NCBI GenBank assembly: GCA_033852015.1
Contig: JAWSVH010000030.1
Location: 1-64,000, forward strand
Source: Desulfobacula sp033852015
GTDB taxonomy: Bacteria; Desulfobacterota; Desulfobacteria; Desulfobacterales; Desulfobacteraceae
DNA: 64,000 bases
Reading direction: 5' to 3'
The notes under the pieces were generated by a model that saw only the letters and a program-made list of their open reading frames with translations, was not told where the DNA came from and made no database searches. How positions within the stretch are numbered: the first letter of the stretch is position 1; each line of letters starts with the position of its first letter. This document shows, one piece after another, positions 34,678-43,135 of the stretch. The translations under genes were made by a program, and so were the position numbers.

Positions 34678-36360
34678 TCATAACGTATCTGCATATTCCA
34701 TCATTTCTTTAATCTGATCATCATATTTGTCACCAAATTTAGATCTTATATCATCAATATCCATTTGGATAGCTTCTTTAATTTCCCCCTGATCAACAAG
34801 TTCCTTTTGTTTCTTTCTATAGGCCCGTGCTTCTTTGGATGGCCCCCAATTGGCTGTTTTATAATGATCATCTTTTTCCATCGCTATCGCAGGGCCATCA
34901 TCTCTTCGCATATTTGTAGTAGAGTCTGCTGGCATGTGATGTCGTTCATGACCCTCGGGACAATCTAAATTACCATGGCGACCACCTTTTTTCCCAGCAA
35001 TTTTTCCCAGCTTCTTTTTATTTTTAAACTTTCTTATTGCGACTTTATAGTGAGAGACTGCACTTTCACTAATTTCAACAACTGGTTTCGTTAATTTTGC
35101 TGATTTTAAATATTTAAAAAGCCCAGCTGCTTTAGCTCCTTGGCCGAGGTCTTCTATCTTTCCAATTTTGCTAATTTTGCCGATCTTACCAATTTTTGCC
35201 CAAGCTATTAACAGGGTAGCCACTTCAAATGTTGCCATACCTTGAACTTTTGCAGCAGAATATTCTTCGATCAAATTCCCGGTTGCGGGATAGATATGTT
35301 TTGGGTAATCAACATCATTTTCTGACCCTGTCTTACAACACAGGTCATACCAAAACATTTTAAAAAAATCACCGACTGTAGTTTTAATCTCAGAAAATGT
35401 TAATTCACCAGTAAGTATATCATACCCTGAAACACCAATTTTTTTGATTAATCCAGCGATTGCTTTTGCACTTTTCACTGGGTGTCTCACCATTTCCCAA
35501 ATTGACGTAAATATACCCAAAAAAGATTTAAAGGCTGCTTTAGAGGCCTCATTATTATATTTAAAAGCTTCTGTAAAATTATTTGTCAAAACACCACGAT
35601 TTTTATCCAAAAACTTTAATTCTCTGACATATTCATTAAAATCCGAAGTTGTTCCCTTGAATGAAAATTGTTTCGATTGGACATCAGCAAATTCTAAATT
35701 TATTGGTGTTATACAAAAGGTGTATTTAGGCTCGGTAGTGTCTAAATGAAGGATTACATTTTCTTCTACACCATATAATTGATTTCGGTATTGTTTTGAG
35801 GCGTAAGATAAATTTTGAATTTCCGAAAAGTTTACCACTTTATAATTAAGTGGCTTTGATTTTTTCCCTTCACTTGGATAATAACAAAACACAAGAAGTG
35901 CTGAAAAAAAGATTGTAATATATATAAAAAATCGTTTATTTATTTTTTTTACTTTGAAGACTTTGAAGCCAAGCATCAAAAAAAATCCAAGCAAGCCTAA
36001 GAATATCAATGCAACAACTACTGGGAATAAATCGTGAGAAGTATACTTTTCAGCATTAGGAATGTGAGGAACAATGTAATATCTGACAGTTTCAAAAATG
36101 GGCTTGGACTTAATCATGAGGCGTTCTTTAAAGTCTGTTATCTGAATACTATTATAACTATAAAAAACTATTAAGTGTTCTTTTGTCCAGTCATATTTTT
36201 CATTGAGGTTCAGTAAAATTTCATCAACGTTAATCTGGTTAATTCCTTGTGCGGTTCCCGATGAATTTTTTATTGGGTGGTAAGAATTTGAAGCAAAACA
36301 GATTGATGCAATTAATATTATCAAACTGACAGTTAATATTTTTTTCGTAATATTAATCAT
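34678..36360 (-). CDS. membrane-anchored polymorphic toxin, HNH-like
   Basis: A 560-residue protein: signal peptide (about 1-23), then two membrane spans near 113-135 and 146-163, a long central region with a Gly-Lys-rich repeat (KIGKIGKISKIGKIEDLG), and a C-terminal domain (about 450-560) with HERHHMPAD, GPAIAMEKDDH and YRKKQKEL. The paired HH...DH and the last-100-residue position match toxin domains of HNH/ENDO VII kind that cut nucleic acid in a target cell. The immunity gene follows. The N-terminus shows no known secretion domain, so delivery is unclear; membrane location may hold it near contacting cells. Confidence 0.65.
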   Translation of the reverse strand: MINITKKILTVSLIILIASICFASNSYHPIKNSSGTAQGINQINVDEILLNLNEKYDWTKEHLIVFYSYNSIQITDFKERLMIKSKPIFETVRYYIVPHIPNAEKYTSHDLFPVVVALIFLGLLGFFLMLGFKVFKVKKINKRFFIYITIFFSALLVFCYYPSEGKKSKPLNYKVVNFSEIQNLSYASKQYRNQLYGVEENVILHLDTTEPKYTFCITPINLEFADVQSKQFSFKGTTSDFNEYVRELKFLDKNRGVLTNNFTEAFKYNNEASKAAFKSFLGIFTSIWEMVRHPVKSAKAIAGLIKKIGVSGYDILTGELTFSEIKTTVGDFFKMFWYDLCCKTGSENDVDYPKHIYPATGNLIEEYSAAKVQGMATFEVATLLIAWAKIGKIGKISKIGKIEDLGQGAKAAGLFKYLKSAKLTKPVVEISESAVSHYKVAIRKFKNKKKLGKIAGKKGGRHGNLDCPEGHERHHMPADSTTNMRRDDGPAIAMEKDDHYKTANWGPSKEARAYRKKQKELVDQGEIKEAIQMDIDDIRSKFGDKYDDQIKEMMEYADTL

Positions 36361-36776
36361 TTTTTTATCAGACGTCCTTGATTTGTTTGTCAGACATTAT
36401 CTGAATGAAAAAAATTGCAAATAGCATGCCATGATTTTGCACTAAAAAAAGCCTATACTTACAGGGCGTTTCAACTTTGTCTGCATTCAGATGATAAATT
36501 TAACAAAAAATGTTTCCCGAACTTACCACTTTTTGTCATCTTTGGTAGATATCGTATAGGAATTTAATCTGGACAAATTTTACATAATTTTCCAAAAAAG
36601 CGATAAAACTTATTGAATGGAACTCAAAACTAATTTGCATTAGTCACAATCTTTCCAATGTTCAACGATCAAAATTGTATCATTCACTGTTCCAAAGTGA
36701 TTTTCATCTAATTTCAGATATATATTATTTTTTTAGAAACTGTTCTTTTTTGATTTAAAACAAACAATTTATAGAT
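36361..36776. other. gene-free spacer upstream of toxin gene
   Basis: No gene is supported. The toxin promoter must lie near 36361-36450. The rest is AT-rich and ends at the hairpin at 36777. Confidence 0.5.
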
Positions 36777-36815
36777 GCCCCCATCTTGCCAAGCGCAAGA
36801 TGGGGGCTTTTCTTA
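36777..36815 (+). terminator. strong hairpin terminator
   Basis: A perfect 12-bp stem (36777-36788 with 36796-36807) has loop CCAAGCG and a T-run at 36808-36815. It is 26 bases before the start of the ERF-like fragment. No gene ends just before it on the plus strand, so it may be the leftover end of an earlier gene or a leader attenuator. Confidence 0.75.
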
Positions 36816-36833
36816 TTTAAAGAAGGATAAAAA

Positions 36834-37046
36834 ATGGAAATTATGCTCAGTTCAGATAAAATTACTGATCTTGCAAAATCGATGGTCAGCCTACAACAGG
36901 CACTTACACCCGCACTAAAAGACGGCATGAATACCTTTACCAACTCCAGCTATGCAACTTTAAAATCAGTAATGGATGTATGCCGGGCATCATTATTAAC
37001 TCAATACTTCGCACCGACTTCCTCCAATCCCAACTTTTGCGTATAA
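36834..37046 (+). pseudogene. truncated ERF-like annealing protein
   Basis: A 70-residue frame whose first 55 residues fit the N-terminus of ERF-family single-strand annealing proteins: DKITDLAKSMVSLQQAL, then KDGMNTFTNSSYATLKSVMD, the KDxxNxxF.S.YA.L block of that family. Full-length ERF proteins have about 200 residues, so the C-terminal two thirds are missing. The frame runs into an inverted repeat (37026-37055) and stops there, and a recombinase gene follows. The residual product is unlikely to be active. Confidence 0.65.
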
Positions 37047-37055
37047 GTTGGGATT
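37026..37055. repeat. inverted repeat at ERF truncation
   Basis: A perfect 11-bp inverted repeat AATCCCAACTT (37026-37036) / AAGTTGGGATT (37045-37055) has an 8-base spacer. It covers the stop codon of the truncated gene. No T-run follows, so it is not a classical terminator. Its place at a gene breakpoint next to a recombinase makes a recombination site a possibility. Confidence 0.55.
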
Positions 37056-37117
37056 CAAAATCCAGTAATACCAGGCATCTTCATATCCAAATGAAAATCC
37101 AACAAATGAGGTCTATC

Positions 37118-37720
37118 ATGAAAAAAAGAGCTAATTTTAACCGGCCCGCTAAAGGAGCCAGAATAACGGTGGAACCAATAAGGGAGGTGACAGACATCAA
37201 AGCCATATTAGAGTTATTAAAAAATAAGCCAAGGGATTACCTCCTCTTTACCATGGGTATTAACAATGGACTAAGGTCAGGAGATCTATTAAAGCTTAAA
37301 GTTAAGGATGTAAAACACCTAAAACCCGGCAACACCATAACAATCAGAGAACAGAAAACCAGGAAGGATAACTACCTGGTCATTAACCAGGCAGTTTACA
37401 AGGCTATTAAGGTTTACTTAGGCTCAGTCACTTTAAAAGATAATGACTATCTCTTTGTAAGCAGGAAAGGAAATGGCCCCCTTACAATATCCTCGGTAAA
37501 TAACCTGGTAAAGAAATGGGCCGATTCTGTGAACCTCCTTGGTAATTACGGAGCTCACTCACTTCGTAAGACCTGGGGTTACATTCAAAGAACAGTACAC
37601 AACGTGTCTTTTGAAGTGATCTGTAAAAGGTTCAACCACTCAAACCCGTCAATAACTATGCGGTATCTTGGAATACAGGATTCTGAGGTTAATGCCGCTT
37701 TAATGAATGAAATTGGATAA
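37118..37720 (+). CDS. minimal tyrosine recombinase
   Basis: A 200-residue protein made of a catalytic domain alone. All active residues are visible: Arg in NNGLRSGDLLKLK, HSLRKT (H-x-x-R), FNHSN (His) and MRYLG (Tyr). The usual N-terminal SAM-like DNA-binding domain is missing. GAGG six bases before ATG 37118 sets the start; the frame is open further upstream. It overlaps the next small gene by 14 bases. It is a second recombinase inside the element, distinct from the tRNA-site integrase, and might invert or exchange a local segment. Confidence 0.85.
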   Translation: MKKRANFNRPAKGARITVEPIREVTDIKAILELLKNKPRDYLLFTMGINNGLRSGDLLKLKVKDVKHLKPGNTITIREQKTRKDNYLVINQAVYKAIKVYLGSVTLKDNDYLFVSRKGNGPLTISSVNNLVKKWADSVNLLGNYGAHSLRKTWGYIQRTVHNVSFEVICKRFNHSNPSITMRYLGIQDSEVNAALMNEIG

Positions 37721-37979
37721 AATCGAATCTGTAATTGAAGCGCAGTATCCGGGTCTGGTTGATCAACTAAAATCTGTTCTGCAAGAGGTTCGGATAAAAT
37801 GCAATTCAACTGATGATAGTATCGTCTATGCAAAGGAGATTGTAACTTTGCTCAAGAATTTTGCTAAGGGCACTCCTCCACCGATAGATCCGTCAGGCAG
37901 GGAAATGATCGGCTCGAACTCTGATGAAAATGCTGATCCTGCCCAGGAGCCCAGAGGTGATAAAAATAACACTGATTAG
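37707..37979 (+). CDS. small protein coupled to recombinase
   Basis: A 90-residue acidic protein, helical in the first half, ending in a disordered Pro/Asp/Asn-rich tail. It starts within the recombinase gene (14-base overlap), so translation is coupled and it is likely a partner of that recombinase. No family is recognised. Confidence 0.6.
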   Translation: MKLDKIESVIEAQYPGLVDQLKSVLQEVRIKCNSTDDSIVYAKEIVTLLKNFAKGTPPPIDPSGREMIGSNSDENADPAQEPRGDKNNTD

Positions 37980-38070
37980 CAATCAGATCTCAATCAACAA
38001 TTAGAAAAACTGATCAATAGTAATTATGAAGAATGCATTTATAAATAATAATCAAAATTGGGAGATAAAA

Positions 38071-38409
38071 ATGAGTGAACAAGAGATGCCAATTTGTCCA
38101 AAATGTGAGGTTAATGACCACGTTGTATTGGTAAACACAGTTCAAAAAGCAGGAACCGCAGTGGGAGGAGCTACTGGCGCTATCGCTGGATATGTTGGGG
38201 CTGAATCTGGGACAATTGTAGGCGGAGCTATTGGATCGGTAGTCCCTGTCGTTGGGACTGGGATAGGGGTAATAGCTGGAGGCATAAGCGGAGCCATCTT
38301 TGGATTCTTCACAGGCTCCGCTATCGGGAACAGGGTTGGAAAACATATTGATACCCACGTAATCGGTGAATACCGCTGCAACAAATGCGGAACCGAATTT
38401 GAAGTGTGA
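38071..38409 (+). CDS. glycine-zipper protein inserted in a zinc ribbon
   Basis: A 112-residue protein. The first CxxC (CPKC, about residue 9) and the last CxxC (CNKC, about 103) look like the two halves of one zinc ribbon. Between them lies a long hydrophobic segment with repeated G-x3-G spacing (GGATGAIAGYVGAESGTIVG ...), a glycine-zipper that can span membranes. GGGAG precedes ATG 38071. Such a split ribbon would place a zinc domain against a membrane. Function is unknown. Confidence 0.65.
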   Translation: MSEQEMPICPKCEVNDHVVLVNTVQKAGTAVGGATGAIAGYVGAESGTIVGGAIGSVVPVVGTGIGVIAGGISGAIFGFFTGSAIGNRVGKHIDTHVIGEYRCNKCGTEFEV

Positions 38410-38577
38410 TTTGAAATAAAAAAGATAAAATCCGGTCAGGATAGAAAATGGTTTAGGCATTTAATCTTGAACGGTAAAATCACAGAAACAGAGTGTATAA
38501 AACATTCATATGCCTGGTCAGGGAAAATGCCCTGTGCCGGGATTCAGAAATGTATATTCTGCGGTAAACCAAAATAA
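38410..38577 (+). pseudogene. in-frame extension after stop, Cys-rich
   Basis: Beyond the TGA of the glycine-zipper gene the same frame stays open for 55 codons and ends at TAA 38577. The last part reads CAGIQKCIFCGKPK with a plausible zinc ribbon. No start codon with a ribosome binding site precedes it. It may be a broken neighbouring gene, or the C-terminal end of a longer protein if the TGA is a mutation. Confidence 0.3.
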
Positions 38578-38656
38578 TATTCACAAAAAAATTTAAATTA
38601 ATCAGAGGCCTTCTTGAGATTGTTCAAGGGGCTTTTCGTATTTTAGGAGGTGACGT

Positions 38657-39172
38657 ATGGATAAGAATAATGAAGCAATAAGCTTCTGGGAGGATCTCAA
38701 ATCAGGACACTTTACATCTATGATAAAGGAGTCGGCAAAAGGCAATGGACTTTCAGGCTGTGCGGAAGTCTGCAATATAATGAAACCGATATTTGCCCGG
38801 CATGATGACGTTGAAAAAATGTATTGTATCTTCCTGGATGCAAAGAACAAAATCCTTGCCATTGAGAAAATATCTTCAGGATCGATTAGAAGTGCCTCTG
38901 TATATCCCAGGGAACTTGTCAAAATGGTTCTGGAAAAGAAAGCAGCGGCAGTAATTCTATCCCACAATCATCCTACTGGTAATGCTAACCCATCTTTTGA
39001 AGATTTTAATATTACAGTAAAGATTAATATAGCACTTTCAAGTGTTGATGTCGTTCTGCATGACCACCTGGTTATTGGAGATGGATATTACAGCTTTGCA
39101 GAGCAGGGCTGGTTGGAAAAAGCCAAAAGCAAGTATGATGAATTCATAGCTTCCAGCAAACATATAGAATGA
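38657..39172 (+). CDS. RadC-like JAB-domain protein
   Basis: A 171-residue protein of the RadC/JAB family. The metal site is complete: HNHPTGNANPSFED near residues 100-113 (H-x-H-x7-S-x2-D). The RadC-typical start with a helix-hairpin-helix is missing, so this is the short accessory form common in plasmids and islands. AGGAGGTGA precedes the ATG. The biochemical activity of RadC proteins is not settled. It starts a cluster of small genes that ends at 39888. Confidence 0.88.
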   Translation: MDKNNEAISFWEDLKSGHFTSMIKESAKGNGLSGCAEVCNIMKPIFARHDDVEKMYCIFLDAKNKILAIEKISSGSIRSASVYPRELVKMVLEKKAAAVILSHNHPTGNANPSFEDFNITVKINIALSSVDVVLHDHLVIGDGYYSFAEQGWLEKAKSKYDEFIASSKHIE

Positions 39173-39184
39173 AGGAATATAGAA

Positions 39185-39556
39185 ATGGGTGAAATCATAT
39201 TAATGCCGAGAAATAACCCCCATGATCACTTTGCCAGCCTGGGGATTAAAACTGTCCGGGATCTGCAACAATATCTACAGAAGATATTTGAAGAATCAGA
39301 CCATCAGAATTCTGTCATTGTCAAATTGTATAAGATGCTGTTCCCGGATTGGGAGAAGATCCAAAGAATTGAAGGCTATCCGGAAGTAAGACAAGTATTG
39401 TGGAATTATATTTGTAATCTGTTCATTGAGTTTGACAGGAAAAACCATCCCAAGTGTTTTAAAGGTGGGCTGTGGATCAACAATGGATTCTCAGCAAGTG
39501 GCTGTCTTGATCCATGGATGATCAGTTTGGAGAATTGTATAGTAATTTATTCATAA
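39185..39556 (+). CDS. hypothetical protein
   Basis: A 123-residue mixed helix/strand protein with aromatic blocks (LYKMLFPDWEKI, GGLWINNGF). No family or motif is recognised. It starts 13 bases after the RadC-like gene and is co-transcribed with it. Confidence 0.6.
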   Translation: MGEIILMPRNNPHDHFASLGIKTVRDLQQYLQKIFEESDHQNSVIVKLYKMLFPDWEKIQRIEGYPEVRQVLWNYICNLFIEFDRKNHPKCFKGGLWINNGFSASGCLDPWMISLENCIVIYS

Positions 39557-39663
39557 CCACCGTACCCGGTTAACCGTACAATTTTTAATCAATCATAAAA
39601 GCTGTTTGAAATCTTTATAGGAAAGGTTTTGGACGACTATTTTTATTTAAAGGAGAGAAGATT

Positions 39664-39888
39664 ATGAAAATTTCAAAGCCCGTTTTGACATTTATTGGGG
39701 GTCTAGCTGTCGGTATCCTGGCCGTTACGGGAATGTCTGCACTGGAGGACGATCCGAGTACCGAAAGTCTTGATGATAATACCGATTGTGATGAAGAAAT
39801 TGAGCCTGAAGAAGATGTCCCGGATGATGATACAGTGCCTGAAGATATTTCTGAGGATGAAGACGTTAAGGAGGTGGGTGTGACTTAA
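39664..39888 (+). CDS. anchored acidic small protein
   Basis: A 74-residue protein: one membrane span or uncleaved signal (residues about 7-25), then 48 residues nearly all Asp, Glu, Pro, Thr and Val. AAAGGAG lies just upstream. Such acidic tails on a membrane anchor can bind cations, mimic DNA or bind a basic partner. No family is recognised. Confidence 0.55.
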   Translation: MKISKPVLTFIGGLAVGILAVTGMSALEDDPSTESLDDNTDCDEEIEPEEDVPDDDTVPEDISEDEDVKEVGVT

Positions 39889-39923
39889 GAATAGATAGAT
39901 TATCCTATCTTTATGAAATAGGG

Positions 39924-39950
39924 GAACTGCTGGCTTTTGGCTGGCGGTTC
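39924..39950. terminator. weak hairpin between convergent genes
   Basis: An 11-bp stem with one G-T pair (39924-39934 with 39940-39950) has a 5-base loop and lies between the ends of the acidic small protein gene and the convergent 585-residue gene. No strong T-run follows on either strand, so termination is plausible but not certain. Confidence 0.45.
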
Positions 39951-39980
39951 TCATATTGAATAAATAAACTAAACATTCAC

Positions 39981-41738
39981 TCAATAAATAGAGTTGATCC
40001 TTCCTCTATCTCTTCTATATTCGCCTTTTTCAAGAGATTTAAAAATTATTGTGGCGATATCTTTCCCTTTACCATCGGCAATTTGTTTTTGGCACTCACT
40101 CCATTCTTCAAGTTCCTTTTTATGTCTCGCTCTTTCATTCGAATATCTAAATCCCTTACGATTTTTATATTTAGCAATTTCTATCAAATTTTCATCAATC
40201 TGGGTTTGGAGTAACTTTGGGCCTTCTTCTTTAAAAGATTCTAAAAATTCAGGCACAGAAATTTGTACATTTGGGCCTTTAATTAATTTAACAATCAGTT
40301 TAGTTGCTACCCTTATAAAATTTTTATTATTTTTTGCTTTAAATTGTTTTTCAAGCTTTTCATTTTTTTTTCTTAATTTTTCATTTTCTTTTCTTAAGAC
40401 CTGAAGATCTTGATTCTTTACTGGATAGGGCATCGTATTGCTCATTTTATTAAATATTGCAGTATTAGCTTCGGTTACGTAATCACACAAAATATTGACC
40501 CTATCTTCTTTATTATCAATGGCAGTATTAGGATCATTTATGTGTGCAAGAAGCTCTTTTACTGGAATTGGTAATTGATCAAGTTCTTCTTCCTTTTGAT
40601 CAGTAATAGGATATCTTGAAAAAATCTCTTTGGCTCTTACTAATTTTTCCATTTTTTTTCTTGTATATCCGAGGATACTTTCTGCATCATTAAAAGATAT
40701 TTCTTTTCCAAAAATAATTGGGTAATTGAATATTTTAATATCATTTTTATTCAAAGTATATTCGCCAATCGCCTCGCTTAAATATTCTCCAGGATCTAAT
40801 GATGAAATCAATGAATAACCCACAAAATAAATGCGATTAGTTGAGTTATCTATCAGACACAACAGCTTAATCTTATCTTTATAGATGTAGCTACATGGCT
40901 TTAAAGAAGGATTTTGAACAGATTTGTTATCATTTTCAGATTCTGAAAGAATAAAATGACAAAAATGGTTCTCACTTGAGTTATCTAACAGATCACCAAG
41001 AAAATCATAAAAAGGATTTTCTTTGCTGTTTTTTACATCAAACAATTTTTCAAAACTGTTTGTCCAATAAATTATTTTATTGCCATCATTTACGCTGATA
41101 ATATTTATATCTTCAGTAGAGCCCACTTTAAATGCGCTTTCAACAAATTCAGGCGTTGAATTCCCATCAATTGTTGCAACTTTATTGTCACTAATTTCTT
41201 TTTTGCCGTCCTCCAAAATGGATATGTCTTCACTTGTTAAGCTACGTTTAGCAACAACTTCTTTTAGCCAGTTATTAAACTCTGTAGAATCAACCACAGC
41301 ATTACCCTTTTCAATTTGCCCGATGTAAAAAGGTATTCGCTCTATATCTTTCTCTTTATGAAAAAGAGTCTGCTTTATATTTTTCCGTCCAACAAAAGAT
41401 TTCCGCTTCGCATTTTTTATAGTTTTTCTTAAATCATTTAAAATCATAAGATTCTCTAAAAAATTATCTTGTATCCAATCCTTTAGTTGTGAAGCATTTA
41501 CTATAATCTTACCCTGACCACTACCTAAATCTTTTTTAACAAAGTGGAGACTTTTTAGTGTTTTAATTGATTTTACCGCACCAATCATTTTTGACAGATC
41601 ACCTGTGTCAATAGCACTGTCAAACCATTCATAAAACTTAGCAGAGTCAAAAATCATATCACCTTCATTAACCATCAACTTAGTAAAAGGAAACTCTCTT
41701 AGTTCTTTTGAAAATTCTTTATTCAAAGCATTAGTCAT
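39981..41738 (-). CDS. repeat-containing protein, unknown
   Basis: A 585-residue protein with three copies of a short element near residues 24-40, 76-92 and 143-160 (GDMIFDSAKFYEWFD, GKIIVNASQLKDWIQ, GNAVVDSTEFNNWLK): G-x-x-(I/V)-(F/V)-(D/N)-(S/A)-x-x-(F/L)-x-x-W-(F/I/L). A central alpha/beta part (about 200-360) and a coiled coil rich in Lys/Glu (about 440-465, LRKENEKLRKKNEKLEKQF) follow. The C-terminal 100 residues are helical and basic. No family is recognised. It is a single-gene unit with a long AT-rich leader. Confidence 0.6.
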   Translation of the reverse strand: MTNALNKEFSKELREFPFTKLMVNEGDMIFDSAKFYEWFDSAIDTGDLSKMIGAVKSIKTLKSLHFVKKDLGSGQGKIIVNASQLKDWIQDNFLENLMILNDLRKTIKNAKRKSFVGRKNIKQTLFHKEKDIERIPFYIGQIEKGNAVVDSTEFNNWLKEVVAKRSLTSEDISILEDGKKEISDNKVATIDGNSTPEFVESAFKVGSTEDINIISVNDGNKIIYWTNSFEKLFDVKNSKENPFYDFLGDLLDNSSENHFCHFILSESENDNKSVQNPSLKPCSYIYKDKIKLLCLIDNSTNRIYFVGYSLISSLDPGEYLSEAIGEYTLNKNDIKIFNYPIIFGKEISFNDAESILGYTRKKMEKLVRAKEIFSRYPITDQKEEELDQLPIPVKELLAHINDPNTAIDNKEDRVNILCDYVTEANTAIFNKMSNTMPYPVKNQDLQVLRKENEKLRKKNEKLEKQFKAKNNKNFIRVATKLIVKLIKGPNVQISVPEFLESFKEEGPKLLQTQIDENLIEIAKYKNRKGFRYSNERARHKKELEEWSECQKQIADGKGKDIATIIFKSLEKGEYRRDRGRINSIY

Positions 41739-42192
41739 TATTAATATCCTTGTTTTATTGAAGCAAATAACACATTTCCGAAAGTCTATAGCATCATACG
41801 TCTAACATAACGCATCACACTTTTAATTAATTATAATCAAGCGAAAATATGAAAATTTTTAATATAATAAAAACTATATTTTTAAGGCTATTATTTAATT
41901 AAAATATCAATTATTTCTTGATGTTATAATCATAATAGAACGCATAGTAAATTACAATAAATTATTTTTAATTATTTTTTCAAAATTTTATATTCCACAA
42001 AAACATTATGGATAGGGAATATACGATTAATAACCACTCTGGAACAACAATTAAAACTAAAAATATCTTATTGTTTAATTAATTCAGGCACTTAAATTTA
42101 TTGCTTTGTAATTTTTTTTATGCATAATATCCAAGTATGCATTTGTTTTGTTAGTGTATAAAATAAAAATTATTATAAGGGAGCAAATTATT
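41739..42192. other. very AT-rich divergent promoter region
   Basis: No gene is supported in these 450 bases, among the most AT-rich of the window (long A/T stretches at 41820-42130). It lies between the divergent 585-residue gene and the small gene at 42193. H-NS-like silencing or an origin function is possible, but no iterons or DnaA boxes were recognised. Confidence 0.5.
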
Positions 42193-42483
42193 ATGATTAT
42201 AAACGTTAAAGTGTCTGAGGGTAATATCATCCGTGTAAAAAGTCGAGGGGACGCGAATATGACCCCCGAAGAATTTAAAAAAAGGATAAAAGCTTACTTA
42301 AACTCAGATTTCCATATTCATTCTATCGAAGATGCCTGGGAAGAAATTCTTGAGGGTGATGTATTAATAACGCTTCTTGAAGCGCAGGCAATCTGCCCAA
42401 CTTCTGAAGAATTAGAACTGTATTTGAAGGAAATTGAAGTGAAAACATCTCATCTATTTTACACAAATTCCTTTTGGAGGTGA
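42193..42483 (+). CDS. small acidic hypothetical protein
   Basis: A 96-residue protein. GGGAG precedes ATG 42193. The block AEDAW-like IHSIEDAWEEILEGD and the leading strands VKVSEGNIIRVKS suggest a small alpha/beta fold. Negative charge dominates. It is the last cargo gene before the excisionase, and a role in control of excision is possible but unproven. Confidence 0.55.
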   Translation: MIINVKVSEGNIIRVKSRGDANMTPEEFKKRIKAYLNSDFHIHSIEDAWEEILEGDVLITLLEAQAICPTSEELELYLKEIEVKTSHLFYTNSFWR

Positions 42484-42631
42484 GATATAATGTCAAAGTG
42501 AAAAAAGTATTCTCACAATTTTCAATCAAACAAGCCCATGACTAAGTGGATTAATTGGAATTAACCTAATTTTAACCAAGTGGGCGGGGGATTCCATATC
42601 CTTCACCCGCTCTGAAACAAAGGACTGACAA

Positions 42632-42838
42632 GTGTCTTCAACTGGCTGTGCCCAAACTGTGCCCAAGAAAAGATTGTATTCAATCAAGGAATTAACTTCC
42701 TTGGTTGGGGCGACAGACTGGTTCTGGAGAAGCCAGATCTGGGCCGGTCAGCTTCCTTGCGTCCAGGTCGGAAAAAAGATATTTGTCGATTATCAGGATA
42801 TTGAGAATTTTATACAAAAGAATAAACACACAAATTAA
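42632..42838 (+). CDS. xis: excisionase-like HTH protein
   Basis: A 68-residue protein with a MerR-like winged helix of the AlpA/excisionase (HTH_17) type: RLYSIKELTSLVGATDWFWRS, then GQLPCVQVGKKIFVDYQDIENF. It uses GTG at 42632 with AAAGGA seven bases ahead. Excisionases bend DNA at the att sites and direct the integrase to excise. It lies 11 bases before an integrase fragment and about 300 before the intact integrase, as expected for a recombination module. Two TGTGCCCA words inside its start may be binding sites. Confidence 0.8.
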   Translation: MSSTGCAQTVPKKRLYSIKELTSLVGATDWFWRSQIWAGQLPCVQVGKKIFVDYQDIENFIQKNKHTN

Positions 42839-42849
42839 GGAGGGTATAT

Positions 42850-43008
42850 ATGGGAAGTTTATACAAGAGGGGTAACATTTGGTGGGTTAAATTTTACCGA
42901 AATGGGAAATGCTACCGAGAAAGCTCAGGAACTGACAAAAAGATAATAGCCAAAAAACTTTTAGATAGGAAAGAAGGTGATATTGCAAAAGGTGCTCTTG
43001 ATAAATAA
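42850..43008 (+). pseudogene. integrase N-terminal fragment
   Basis: A 52-residue frame with its own GGAGG ribosome binding site, homologous to the first 48 residues of the intact integrase at 43136 (34 of 48 identical by my count: MGSLY-RGN-WW-K ... RKEGDIAKG). It stops at TAA after residue 52, so the core-binding and catalytic domains are missing. The divergence is too high for a fresh duplication. It is best read as the relic of an older integrase, originally paired with the excisionase 11 bases upstream and replaced by the present one. Confidence 0.85.
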
Positions 43009-43135
43009 TTCTGTGTCACCTTTATTGTTGAAATAATCTTAAACAGATGGGAGGATAAAGATAACAAAAGATTGATGAAGATGTTTGATCTATTTGTTCC
43101 ATCTTGTGCCCGTCAAGGCATGATGGAGGTATTAT

